Source of the DNA: Planococcus citri
Lineage: Eukaryota; Arthropoda; Insecta; Hemiptera; Pseudococcidae
Direction: 5' to 3'
Assembly (NCBI RefSeq): GCF_950023065.1
Contig: NC_088678.1
Coordinates: 59,426,460-59,490,459 of the forward strand
DNA length: 64,000 nucleotides
The translations under genes and the position numbers were made by a program. The stretch's first letter is position 1; each line of letters begins with the position of its first letter. The notes below the pieces were generated by a model. It worked only from the letters and a program-made list of their open reading frames with translations. It was not told where the DNA came from and did no database searches. Shown one piece after another: positions 13,001 through 25,900 of the stretch.

Positions 13001-13639
13001 CGGCATCAATACTTTACGTTGCATCGAGATTCGGTAGTCTTCGGGTTTAAAGTGTCCATCACAAAGACGAAAATATGGTTCTATTTTATCTAAATCCAAA
13101 TCACAAAATTGCCCCCACTGCTGTCGAATATCAACATTACTCGGGAAACTAGAATTTAAAAATTGAAGCTAATGAAAATGAGGGACAGAACATACTTATT
13201 ACATCTATCAAGTGCACATAGATAGGTACACTATTTACTGTACTTGGTGCACTTACCTAAAAAATTCGTTGGCTGAGATAAATCCACATGCGACGCATAG
13301 GTCTTCCTTTTTTGTAAATTGCTCTTCAGTTTCGCTTCGAATTTCGTAAGGCTCGCTATTAAAATAAAAGGAGAATTGTGAAAAAAATGTGAAAAGGTAA
13401 CTGTTTTTAAATAAGTTTACTCACTTTTCTTGATCAGACGAATAAGTTTCTTTTTTGATCTTCCAGGAGTTATTATTTATGAACTGGTTTGAGGTAACAT
13501 TATTCCGGGACATTCCAAGAATCTGCTTCTCGGATTCCTCTTTAGAAAAATTATCAAATAAATGCATATTGTTGACACATGCGTCAATAAAATTATCTAA
13601 GGATTTTTCAACACAAATGTCTTCTCTTTTTCGCGACAT
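10078..13639 (-). CDS. THAP-domain and C2H2 zinc-finger protein, distal (open) copy
   Basis: Eleven exons read in phase: 13639-13425, 13355-13257, 13148-12847, 12780-12532, 12463-12332, 12004-11870, 11789-11658, 11565-11481, 11010-10875, 10796-10650 and 10572-10078, giving about 708 aa. A THAP-type zinc module spans residues about 92-160: C92-x2-C95, then FPSNVDIRQQW, C134-DG-H137 and SVPTLLP in place of the usual AVPTIF. This module binds DNA in THAP proteins and in P-element transposase. It is followed by a basic, coiled-coil-like exon, acidic exons, a lysine-rich exon (KRRKN, PKKKKE; likely nuclear signal) and five C2H2 fingers from about residue 558. The protein stops right after finger 5. 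Below the stop (10020-10077) is the out-of-frame remnant of two more fingers that are intact in the other copy. It is likely a nuclear DNA-binding regulator; targets are unknown. Confidence 0.78.
11090..11442. mobile_element. Foldback (long inverted repeat) MITE in an intron, 6-bp target duplication
   Basis: A 353-bp element that is almost entirely palindromic. Ends are TCATCGACC and GGTCGATGA, and the arms of roughly 150 bp read the same on opposite strands, for example CCTCCCAAATTGAG at about 11150 against CTCAATTTGGGAGG at about 11361. The centre is near 11262 (GGAAGGTGGTTATCTCCTTCC). It is flanked by TGTAGG at 11084-11089 and 11443-11448. The duplicated gene copy lacks it at the same intron position, which shows the empty site. 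There is no coding capacity. Confidence 0.85.
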
Positions 13640-13981
13640 TTCTTTCAAATCACTTTGAGCAATTTATCGAATTCCGCGTTTAAAAAAGTAACTGTTGCAC
13701 GAATTACAGTTATATGAGTTACATCAACAAAATCAACAGCATCACTGATAAGTGATAATGCAATATTCGCGCTGCAACCTGCAACCTAACGCCACATGGT
13801 GAGAAAATTTATAAATAGGTATCTTACACACTACCACTAACACACACATTGTTGGCACAGGACTCAGGAGCGCTAGTGTACTGCACAAAAATCAAAATGC
13901 GATTGAAATTGAAAAGGATCGAAAAAGAAATGAAAAATCCTCCTGCATGTTTCTAAATAGGCAACTTGACTCGCACACCAA

Positions 13982-16900
13982 AATGTTCCATTCTTTCTTC
14001 ACTTTTCACTTATCGAATGACCGCAATAAATTTATCAAAGTTAATAGTTATACATACGTAATAAGTCAATTTAAAATGTTTTACACTTAAAGGTTTTACA
14101 GCAAAGTATGAACTGGGATCATGAGTCAATTCGTTTCCAAAATTTGACTGGCCTTTGCAAAAAAAAATGGTCCTAAAACAACCCACTGTTTCGTAAAAAT
14201 TTGAGGTTTTGTTCAATATTCAAAATCTTTTTTTCACCGCAGCATATTAGCTTAAAGTTTCAAATTTTGAGAAAAACTGAAAAAAGTTGCATTGAAAAGT
14301 ATTTTAGAATTAAAATTTTTGTAATTTCCTTCTAATTTTGTCAACTTACGGTTGGATTTATAACATGCATGAGAAGTGTTTTTTTTTTTTATTGAAAAAT
14401 AAGAATAACGAAGGAAAATTTTCTCAAACAAAACTTTCTTTGTCATTCTCACTTCTCGCGTTGAAAAAAACACACTTTTCGTTGACCTTTTAAATGATCA
14501 ACTCGAGAAAACATTCGTCAAACAACTTGAGAGAAAAAGGAGAGGACATTTGTGCCATAATTCTCCATCGTAAGTCTATCAATTAAAGTCCAAAGTTGTC
14601 TCAAAAAAGTAAATAAAAATTATCCAAAAAAAATAATCCTTTGGCTTGAAAATGTGGGGAGAAAGATAGGTTAAATTTTGCATACCTAGAGTCATTAAGT
14701 TTTGAAAATTCCCTTGATTAGTTCGAAAAATTGTGAAAATCCAATAAAAATAAATTCACTATGAAATTAAGAGATTTTGTAAATTTACTGTAATATTAGT
14801 AGGTAATTTCATTTTGATAACTTCATTGATCAATTATATAGAATATTAAAATTTGAAGAAAAAAAAATAAATAATGCCAATACAAAATAGGTACATTTTG
14901 TCTAGAAACTTTGTAATTCGTTTTTGTGACTTAGGATGGCGACTTATTATATGTACCTTGTCCTACTCATTCAAAAATATTGCATTAAGCTATGTAATAT
15001 TTCCACATTAACGGCGAATTTTATTTTTGTGACTGTGGCACACATACGGGGATAAGTGAAGCTGATACGTGTACCTTCTAGAGTTATCATTCGAGTAGTG
15101 TGTTAGGGTAGGGTAAAACTAGGCTGGAATCGTTGAACGTGCGTGGCGAATTTATATTTTATGAGCATGTCGAATTAGCAAAACTCTACGATTCAGGAAA
15201 TACATATTGGTCTAAAATGAATAAAAACGAGTTTAACTTCAGCTTACCGAAATCGCATTTTTAAAAAAGGGAAATTTTTATCACTTCAGAAGCATTTTGT
15301 CTTCGATAAGTTTTGTAGGTACGTTTATTTCGACGAGGTGATCAACTTGGTGATATAAAAAGTCAGAAAATATCCGAAGAAAAATCTTGTAAAAGTGGAC
15401 ACAAAAATCCTGATTTCATATGCAGGTAATGCGAATTTTTCATTCTTCATTCATACCTGTACGTAATAAATTAGACTGAGAGTTTCTTCAAACGCATGAA
15501 TGTAAAATCTTTTTTTAGAAGACTAAGTAATTACGTACCTACCTATATATAATAACGATTTTTAAACTTTCGACACATGATTAGAGATAGGTAAGTACCT
15601 GAGGCGTGCCATTAGGCTAGTCCGTCGGCGTAACCGCATTACCGCGAGATTATAAAGAAAGAAAGCCATTAACACCAGGTGTATGATGATTCTGTTCAGA
15701 AGTATCGAGGGTTATCGTAATTTTTTTTTATCAACAACGGCAACAAAAAGGGAAAAAATCCAACCAGATCAAAAGTGTGCTAAAGACTGTGCGTTACGCT
15801 TTGGCACGCGAGATACCTAATAACAGTGATCGCAGGGCGCGTGTTACCCTACAAAAAAAACTGGTTTACGTTTTTTTTCACGATTGGGGAGATTACAAGA
15901 TTTGTAAGTATTTCATCGTTCCCGTTTTTTTATTTTTATCAAAGAAACCGCCCTAAAATGAAGTGTACATTATACGTACCTCTACCTAATACCTACCTAC
16001 AGAAGATTGTGTCTTCGCGATGGCCAGTTCTTCGACTTCGATTTACTGAAATTATTGTCCAATATGATAAAATTGAACCATCGTTGATCCTAGTTTATTA
16101 AAAACGGTCAGATTTACGTCATTCCATTTGCAGATTAATCTTCGGTAAAGAAATACTGCAAACAAATGCACACGTCGCGTCGTCCGTGAACAAAGCAACC
16201 GATAATTTCCTCTTTTTTGAAAACTTACGAGGGTGATTCGACAATTGAAAAAAAAACGGTAAAAAATGAGAAGAATTGATGTATTCCTAATAAAAAGGGC
16301 GTTCAAGTGTTGACAAATCTAAAACCCTTTCCGGGTTCGTGTTTTATACTACAACTGCCCTTTAATAACAGATTGAATCATTCTGCGCGTTTCCCAGATT
16401 ATTGCTTAAAAATGATCTGGTTTTCGTTGTTGGAGATCTGAGAGAGAAATTTCTATTATTGAGTACGCAAGAGAATATAATATTTATCGTATTGTATATT
16501 CGAACGACTAATTTTAGGTCTAGTTTGCGTGTTCATTTATATTTTACCTAGATTTTGTGTAAAAAAAAAAAAAAAACAAGATCAACTTTGTGTTTTAATT
16601 AATTTTTTTTTAAATTTTGAAATGATTTTCTTTCTATAAAAAATGTCATTAAACCAAATTTTTCGACCTCTTCAGTAGGTGCCTACCTTTTATGATTTTT
16701 CATAATTTCGTGTACCTACTCATGTAATTATTTTTTCAAGATTTATTATGTTTTATAATACGATGTTTATGGAATTGACGATTAAGCATCGAATCAATTA
16801 TATGATCCTGTAATTTTTAAAAGGTTATACTGTTCGCGATAGAAATTTATCCATGTATATTTTTTCAGGATATAATAAAATAACTGACTGTATGAAGGTA

Positions 16901-17622
16901 TTTCGAACGGAATCGCTATTACTCCTCTCATCTTCTGCCTTCCTCCAAAACCCACCTCGTTTCGTACCACTCAAGTTCGTGTTTATCCTACGAAAGAAGG
17001 TCCAAGTCTAAAAATGAAACGTAAAATTTTTATAAATTTTATTTAAAACAATGATAAATAATGCTCAACAAGAAAATTCATAAAATTCACGAAACACAAA
17101 ATAAAAAAATAATGAGTATAAAAATGGCTGTCTGTTTTTTTACTGAATTCGGATTTATCGGCTTGAAGCTCGAAATTTTTTTTTTTGAATTTTTTGTTTA
17201 ATTGACTTAAAATTTAATGAGTACAAAAATGTACGAATATGAAATAAATAACACGAGTATCACAACAAACACATAAAAAGACTTATCTTGTACCTAAATG
17301 AAAAAATAATGGAAATACAATTTTTTTTTACTTATTTCAGCTCTAGCAGATTTGAGCTCGAAATTATTTTTTGATTTTTTAAAAAATGGACTTAAAAAAC
17401 CTAATATGAAAATATATAAAAATAGCAAAATAATAGATAGATATCACAACCCTCAAAAAACACTTATAAAATACGCAAAAAAAGAGAATAAAATATGAAG
17501 ACGTAAAAGAATAAATAAATATGAAAAAATAATAAAAAAAAAAACAATAAAATTGTAGTTCAAAGTTAGTAACTGCAAAGATTAAAGATTGAGTAGGTAT
17601 TGAACATATTTATCGTAGGTAT
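13982..17622. other. Gene-poor region between THAP gene and Kruppel
   Basis: About 3.6 kb without a convincing coding exon. It contains poly-A/T tracts (16561-16576), TACCTA words and AT-rich low-complexity DNA at 17030-17550, probably the Kruppel 3' untranslated and flanking sequence. The short open frames at 14010, 14252, 15826 and 16052 show no family resemblance. CCCTTT/AAAGGG words occur at about 16300-16370. Confidence 0.45.
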
Positions 17623-18611
17623 TTATCGAAAAAATTTCTTCATAGAAAGATCTTCGGGCTCGGATTGAATAGGACCACTTACACCTATTCTAACCGTACT
17701 CAAATCCAAAGCTCGAGGCACTTCCGCTTCGGTATCTTCGTATGAAACGTGCTGATCAGAGCCTCCAGACGTTTGCGAATCTCCGCTACTTACAACATCG
17801 CTATCATCATCGATATCGTTCGTACCGCTTATTTGTAGCTTGTTTATCCTCAAAGGACACTTTTTTCCGGGTTGATGATTAACATTACAAATATTACACT
17901 CTTCCGCAGGGTTCAAATTATGCTGGCGTAAATGGTTCTGCAATTGAGCGGAATCGGGAAACTCTTCGTCGCAAGTATTGCATTTGATTGGACCGTGGAT
18001 TCTTTGATGTCTTCTTAAATTGGCCACTTGAACGAATCTCATACTGCAGTGCTCGCAAGAGTACGGTTTTTCGCCGGTGTGAAGTCTCATGTGAGTTTTC
18101 AAATGATGATCTCTGGTGAATCGGTTTCCACAAACGTTGCACCCGAAAGGTTTCTCGCCAGTATGCGTTCTCTGGTGATTTTGTAGGACGTGTTTGTAGT
18201 CGAACGATTTATCGCACGAGTCGCATTTGAATTTCTTACTAGGTCTGCGTGGTCTGCTAGGTGTGGGTGAATTTTGAGACGACGGAGGTGACGAAGGAGA
18301 CGGAGGTGATGAAGATGACGAAGGCGATACGTGCGGAATAGCGGCTGGTATCATCATATTTACGCCGGGGTAAGAGAGAAAATTTGCATCGGCTGGGTAA
18401 ACCATATTCTGCGTGTAGAAGTTTCGATCTTGCATGTAAATCGGAGATATGCATGGTTGTACTGAAGGATTGAATACCATTGGACCCATCAGGTTATGCC
18501 CCATTCTGTAAAGCAAGCAGATACACGGAATTTTCTGGCATACATTACAAGGCGCTTTCGTTTCTTTCATCTCAGGACTGGAGCTCTTCACCATTTCAAC
18601 AATGTCTGCAC
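17623..18611 (-). CDS. Kr: Kruppel-type gap-gene zinc-finger transcription factor, main exon
   Basis: The last exon (acceptor CAG ending at 18612) encodes about 329 residues. C2H2 fingers 1-3 match Kruppel closely: CDSCDKSFDYKHVLQNHQRTH, then TGEKPF and a finger with FTRDHHLKTHMRLH, then TGEKPY and a finger with FVQVANLRRHQRIH. A fourth finger (CNTCDEEFPDSAQLQNHLRQH-type) follows a linker shortened to GPIK. The usual fifth finger is reduced to CNICNVNHQPGKKC. The N-terminal part has a cysteine cluster (CNVCQKIPCIC) and a Ser/Pro-rich stretch. The C-terminus ends PEDLSMKKFFR, the PxDLS motif by which Kruppel recruits the CtBP co-repressor; a second DLS lies in ALDLSTV. In insects Kruppel patterns the central embryo as a short-range repressor. 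In-frame starts are ATG at 18594 if the upstream exon is not used. Confidence 0.92.
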
Positions 18612-19935
18612 CTGTTTGCATAAAACACAAAAATTACTTTTATTAGTTGTTGAAGGCGCAATGTAGGCAACTTATCGGACACGAACTAATTATTCTAAAA
18701 TATCGCTTTGAAGTGCATTTTGCGACCCAATAAAGAGGTAAAGTAAATTTCAATGAATAAAATACTACGAAATACGAAGATAAGTTTAGACTTTCAAAGA
18801 TCAACTAATTATATGAACCAAAGACGAAGAGAGAAGGGAGAGTGTCATCATTATTTCGATAATTTACTTTGGTTTATGTTTTTATGTACCTACCATGAAA
18901 TAGATTTAATAACATAATTTTTTATTTGATATTTTCACTTCTTTCACGTTTTTATTATTATTTACTATTTAGGTATTTCAATTCCTTCATTAGCATATAA
19001 TTTTTAGTTAGAAACGTACTACCTACTCAGTTACACAATATAATTCAGAAGAAAATCCATGATAATAATTCGATAATAAAATCAATGAAAATGATAATTC
19101 AATAATGAGTTAAGAAAATGTAAATATCATTCTCCTCTTAAAATAGAAAGATTTGTTCTAATCAGATAACTTATTCGAACTTGATAAGCAACAACAACCT
19201 TTTCGAAGTGCAATCTCTCCTCCCTCACCATCATTATTCAGGTTCAAGTTTAATAAATAGGTACCACTTCGTTCGAAAACACTCAGTAAAAAGCATTGCA
19301 AATGAATCTCAGCCGTAAGCTTCACCAAAAAAGGGTTAACATTTAATTAGAATTTGAAATGTGCAAAAAAAATTAGATATTTTGGTTTAAATTTACATTG
19401 AATAGGCAAACGAATAATATGATCCATTTCGGTAGGTACCCACTTACTATACAAGAAAAATGTTTTGTAGTTAATTTTGAAAAATTCAAGTTACAAAATT
19501 TTAAAATAAGTTCCTTAGGTAAACCATGAAAAAGTGAAAAAACCATATTCAATCTTTTTTAACACAAATTGGCCAAAAAATAATATTCAAAATATCTTTA
19601 AAAAGTATTAAGAAAAACAAAACGAAAAGAATAATTCACGTACTACGAAAACACTCGTAAACAAAATCACAAACCTTTCTTCCTATCGGAAAATCTTCTT
19701 AGATCAACCCAATTATAATAATTGTCCAGATATGTACATATCATAATAAACAAATAATTCGAATATTCAATTAATCCGCGCAACAATAATAATAATTCGA
19801 CGTTAAACGCGAATTCGAAGTTCAAATGTACTCGTACAATAATTCGAAAAAGAACGAAAAAAATCACGCGAACCAACACACTATACGAAAGTCTTATCCT
19901 AAACTGAACGGATGGGATGTTGTAATAGATTGGAC

Positions 19936-19963
19936 CAGCATTTAACATTGAGGAAGTCTTCAT
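19936..19963 (-). CDS. Kr: Possible first coding exon of Kruppel
   Basis: An ATG at 19963 opens MKTSSMLNAG, which resembles the short N-terminus of insect Kruppel proteins (M-x-SML). Breaking after GCT-G gives phase 1 and joins to GT-GCA-GAC of the main exon, making MLNAG-ADIVEM. The donor at that point is GTCCAA, which is poor. An alternative in-phase donor (GTGTGT) lies about 55 bases further on. The start and border are therefore uncertain. The intron would be about 1.3 kb. Confidence 0.35.
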
Positions 19964-22900
19964 TTATGCGAAAACTTCACTGTAAAAAAGATAGAATTGG
20001 GGTAAACGTGAGCTGTTCACCTCCCACCCTGCTTAGTGTGTGCTCGCGCTAGCCCTTATCACCCTCTAAATTCACCCTGAATAGCGAACTGAATGGCAGC
20101 CAGCAGCAGCAACCACGTTTCAGATATTTATTTCCGCAATGCTGGAAACTGAAAATCATCTTATATACGTAGAAGTGGTGGTACCTAAAATGTTCGAAAT
20201 CAAAACTGGAAAAAAAACTGCTCGAGCATAAAATAAATAATAACGTCTGTCTGTGTATAGGTATAGAAGTCTATAGTCTAGACACGTAAAGGATAGAATT
20301 TTGAATTAAATCATACAACAATGAATATTAAATAGTGTAGACTTTGGTACCTACATGAATAAGGGTAGGTGTATTTTTATCAGTTTTATTGTAATTAAAG
20401 AAGAAAGAATAAGATAAGAAGTAAGAACGCGGATATTCAATGAAACAATGAATTTCAAAAGAACCAGTTTCCTTGTACTCCTTCTTTGTTTGGTATCTAC
20501 TTTGAGAACTACTGTTTGGTGATTTATTTTTTGGTATATTTCTAATTTCTTCGAATGTAAGTATTTTTTTTTTACCGAGCACATGCGCGAAGCAGCAGTT
20601 TTTTTTTTTAAATAAGGGATGTTTTTGGTTCTGCTGAGGGAGTTCGCTAAAAAATATATACACATTTCGCACCTGCTCTTGAAAAGCGTGCCCGTGTACC
20701 TCATTATGATATGAATGATGCACCGATATATCATTTTAAACTATCTTTGAAGTATATGTGTATAATATTATATTGTACCTTCGTCTAGACTGCCAACTCC
20801 AAGTTGATAGTTCTAGAAATATGATTCATTAAACTTGTTCATAGTTACACTGATGAGTTGGGGAAACAAAAGGGTTGCATAATTTTTGCTTCAGGTGGGT
20901 AGGTATACTTAATGAGAAGAAACAGCTCGTTAGATTAAATTACTGGAAAATTAATTTTTAAAAAGGAGAATTACCTATATCTATTCAAAATTAAAAACTG
21001 ATTTATTTGATGATTATTAGGTTGAAACTAGAAATCAAATGAACGGAGCAAATTTCCAAGATACTTATGGTAAAATTTCATACATTATTATGTACTGCAA
21101 AAAAAAAAAATCGAAAACTAAAATTACTAGAAAAATATTATTCATGCAAGAAGATTGTGTCTGTGAAACCGACTAATTTTTATAAATTAAAAATTAATGT
21201 GAAGATATATTAATAAAATTAATTTTAAATAATCGAATGAAAAGTGTAGGTACGAACCTATAGGTACCCCTTATTAAAATTTAATGCTTAAGTGATTTTT
21301 TTTTAAACAAAAGAATTGGAAAGTTGGAAATATAATTTAAATTAATTAATATTTGTGTTGAAATTGAAAGTAATTTTACATTAAATATTTTAAATATTTG
21401 AAAAAATGAAATAAAAATAAACTTGCTAATTTTATAGTCAGTCAGCTCATTTTTTCTCTTTTTATGAAGAGCATCTTGTCACTCTCGATCAACTTCACAT
21501 TGCGTCATATTCTTCATTTTTTATGCATTCATTATTGTCTTCAATAATTAATTAATTTCTTACTTTTTTTTAATTCATTAGTTTTTTTTATTTTAATGTA
21601 TTTTTAATTTTAATGAATGATCAAACATTACGTTATAATTATAAGTATTTATCAAGTTCATTTCCCTATTTCTGTACAAGTAGTTTTTCAACAATCGAAT
21701 AATCTTTTCCTTGTTTTCGACTGAATTAAAATTTTTTTCACCACGTTGAAATTCAAAAAGAATGAAAAATGTGAAAGAGAACAACTTGTAGGTAGGTATA
21801 TGACTGTGAGCATTTTATATCAGGATTTCTAATACAAAAATATACATAGGTAAGTATACCTACCCACTTGACAAATTTTTAGATTGAAGCAGCGTTTTAG
21901 TGGCAAAAGAAATAAAAAATTGTGAATAAAGATCATTCGTGACTCAGATTTTTTTCTGATAAAAATCAATCTAGGTTCAAATCAACTCCATCAATTTGAT
22001 TTTAAAAAAAATTTCATTTTAAAATGATTCTTGGCAGTAAAAATTAATTTTCTAAGACAACGAGGCATTTTACGTAAAAATGAATTGAAACAAAATTGTG
22101 GAGCATAAGATTTCCCACCAGTAAAAACTCAATTAGTTTCTTTAGAACTTATAGTTTTCAAGGTATCAAGTTTAAAAGTTCATTTTCCATTTTCAATTGC
22201 AAATATCTCAAAAATTAGGCCCTTTAAGAAAAAAATAAAATAAAAAAGTAAGAAATCTTGCCGCTTAAAATTCAATTTCTACTTAGTTTGGGTCAGAAAA
22301 TTCATTTTTTAGAGTCCGAAACGATGGGAAATGGGAAATACATGTCAACCAAAAAAGTTGGGTTTGCTTCAAAGGAAAAATTGGCTTCATTTTTTGAAAT
22401 CATCAATGCCAAAAGTATATTAGATCAAACACAACGATGAAAAAAAATTGAAAAATGTCGACTTATGTTATTACATATAATATTATAATTAGGTAGGTAC
22501 CTTACCTACTTATATCCACTAATTACATCAATAATACCAGCAAGATGAATCATTTGAATTTATTTTATTTGAACGAAACCAAACTTCAAGCTAATAGGTA
22601 CCTTCATCAAAAATACATGTTCTGAAACTCTTTTAACCAAAATTTCATCCTCTGAAATTCATTTTTAGACTTTTTGGTAAATTTTCGAAGGTACCTATGA
22701 AAAATTAAATAAAGCTTTAAATTTGGGGATTTGCTTTTGAACTGACGCCCTGTGCAATGGATTCCGCAGATCAACTTATGGTATAAAAAAAGTCGAGAGA
22801 GTTCTCAGAGTCAACGCTGGATCAGATGCTAAAGTTCATCAATTTTCATAACCCTAAGAGTCATTTGAAATTCCTAGAGATAATCTTAAACTCGTCGAAT

Positions 22901-25900
22901 TGACTCATCAGTGATTGTTTTTGAGTTCGCGGTTGAAGTGAAGTGATTATTCACGCTGGTTTGTAATGATTATGGGGATTTTTCTCATCATTAACACGAT
23001 TTTCATATTCATTTTTTATCACAAACGATTTTTTAGACCGTTATTCCAGAATATCACTTCACTGTTATCTTCGTTATCATATGTATAGGTATACGTACAA
23101 TATACCATTACTCGTCAATTACTCAAAGGCTTCGTTATCTTATCTTGTTTTGAATTAAGTAATTTATTTTGAAAAGGTTAAAAAAAGAACGGTACCAATC
23201 AATACGAGTAGGTAATTAAGCGTGTAACTAGAAAAAGTCTCAAGTTGAGAATTTTTTCAGCATTCAACATTTTCCCAGTTCAAAACCAATTTGTGGTCAA
23301 ACTGTCGATGACCATTTCCATACGGATGCAATCACATTACCATCTTATGTAAAATAACAGATTAATAAGTCAAAACTAACTCCACACATTGCAGTGACCA
23401 GTATTATAGAACGCTATGAGAAAAAACGATCCTGGCATTTCAAGGTTATACTAGCCTAGGTCTTTGGCCTCTCGATCGTTTCGTTGAAAACGCGAAATGT
23501 CAATTGTGTCAAACCATTTGAAAAAAGAGTGCAGTTTCTAATGATGTTCGTCGAACAAAGGATTTTTTGTTTGCATGCTACGTATTGTGAACGTGTATTT
23601 GCATTTCTTGTGTGTAGCATGGTAAATGCTGGGCTTTATTAATTTATTTCGATCTCCTCTAACCAAGTCCAAAGTGCCCACGCAGTTGCTAATGCATTGT
23701 GCAAATCCACCATGGTATCCTTTTTCTATACGGAATACCTACTTCTGCGTATAGCCTATCTGTTTCTAAACCTAATGCAGTATTGTATACGTGTTTAATT
23801 AATGCTCTCGTTTCTGGCAGGCGAATTACGCAGTTCCTCTGAATTTGTCCACAATTCTCGCCATGTGTGATGGCGAGAATGCGAATTACCGCGAGACCAG
23901 CAAAGGTTTAATATCCACCCAGGTACCCTTTCAATTCAACCAACACTGACCAGTTCCCCTACATGGAAGCCGATGAAGTGTAAAGGAAAATAAAAAACAC
24001 ATCACGATACAAGTTAGGTATTCGTGTCGAGTCGTAAGCCTATAGATGTAAGGAATCGACGCTCACGTAGGGATGCAGATTTCCATTTTTATGAATAATT
24101 GCTTTACTTTACCCCAATCTTAGGTTTTTTTCTACCCTCACGAGTCGGAGTTTGTCTGATTATCAAACCCATTGTAGCGATGGTTCTTTTTACAAAATGT
24201 TGCATTTCCATTTATGCTGCAGCAGCTGTAGATTTTAAATATGCAATCTTTTCATACCCTGTCCAGTAGTTAGGCTTTTATCCCTAGATTTATAATGTTA
24301 TTGCAAAATATGTTTTGCTGCTGGAGTTGCTGCACAAATGCACCCTTCTCGATTGTTTTGTGTCGAGCACTTGGACACGTACCTTTACCTACCGAATAGA
24401 AAAGCAACCGGATTAGGTGATATTTTGGTGTATGTTTGCGTTTCATTGGTTAGCAAAATTATGGCGAAATAAAAAATGAAAAAAATGATGGTGTTATTTT
24501 TGGAAGAGTTTGAGAATCTTGGTAAGTAGGCCAAAGCATCTAACTATAAGGTGGATCGAGGAAAATGTCAGAAGATTTTGATCAAATTCAGTGGAGACGT
24601 TAATGTTGAGTTGAAAGTCATCCAGAAAATTTTTTAGCACCAAAGGTGCTCCCTGAAGCCTGGAGGAGAGACGTAGGTCCTCAAAGAGAGAGCATTTTCG
24701 AAAAATCGTGTTTTTTTCGCTCTAGCACATACTCAACCTGTTTTGGGAAAAATAGCCCAGTTCCAAAAGATGAATTAGATGATGTTTGAGATTCGACTTC
24801 CACGTTGACCTGGGCCATTTCCATCAAAATCCCAAGATTATTTATTTGATTTTATTGAGCGGTTGAAAGATCAAAAATTGGCTATTTTCGAGTAGATTCG
24901 TATTTTGAAAATTTTTTCCTCTCAAATATTTCGCTTTAATCAAGTCAAAACATGGAAAGATATCATTTCCGAAACTTGGAAAATATTTTGGAACGCAGTG
25001 GTGCCAACTATCTGGTTATTGTTGCCAATTTCAAACACCTCACCCCCCTCCCCCCCAAAAAAAGAAAGATAAGTTTTTGATTATTTTGCTCGATTTTCCT
25101 TCGACTCATTGGCTCTTATGTTTTGGTTCGTGAATAGACATAACTATCTAAGTATAGCTATAAGTATACAATTTCTGAACTGAGGATGAATATTTCCATC
25201 ATCGTCATCAAATAAATATTCATACACGTGTTAATATCATCACAATAATAAAAAAATCCATTCATCGATAGTTCAAATCACTCAGCTTGGAGTACCTCTA
25301 AGCTTTTGCGATGAAATATGTACCACTGAAGGGAGAAATCGAATCACGCCTTTCAAATGAGTAAAAAGGAAGTAGCCTTTGGTCTGATCTGAATCAAAAT
25401 AGGTACCTAGGTATCCGCAAAAACTTCGACAGCTTGTAAAAAAAATACACAAGAAATTCTAAACATTTAACACGCGTTCGTTGAAATTCAATTGACAAAA
25501 AAAAGTATAAAAAACCGAATATTCAGAAAAAAGATTTACATAATATAGTTTCCCTATGCAAATTCATATTTCTACGAAGGGGACCTTTTTTACTCGCCGA
25601 AATACGGAAACATATGCTAAAATATTCAAAACATAGGTACCTAGGTATATGGTACCCATTGAAATCACAAGGGTCAAATCTCGTAACCGTTTTTTCCCCA
25701 GCGAAAAATTTCCAGTAACCAGGAAATACGACCACCTGACCAATTAGACATTTTGTAAAACGAACAGCGACAATAAAAGGTACGTACTACTGTCGGTTCG
25801 TCGTCGAATCGAATCCCTTACGCAAAATGGTAGCCATCGCCGTCAGTAACATTTTGTTGGAATTCTTTTCTTTTGTAGTAACTCTTTAAAAGGATCACTT

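Larger units (their letters stand above)
9597..13981 (-). repeat. Tandem duplication unit B (THAP/zinc-finger gene, distal copy)
   Basis: Direct repeat of 4700-9563, recognised by shared flanks and ten shared exons with identical phases. Unit B carries an extra foldback insertion (11090-11442) and one exon (10650-10796) that unit A lacks. Divergence is visible in every exon, so the duplication is not recent. Confidence 0.85.

Noticed and set aside
17918..18454. Additional minus-strand open frames overlapping Kruppel
   Set aside because: They are out-of-frame shadows of the Kruppel exon; only the finger frame shows family residues.
20328..20734. Two overlapping minus-strand open frames of about 130 aa
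   Set aside because: Two different frames are open over the same bases with low-complexity lysine/phenylalanine text; no gene evidence.
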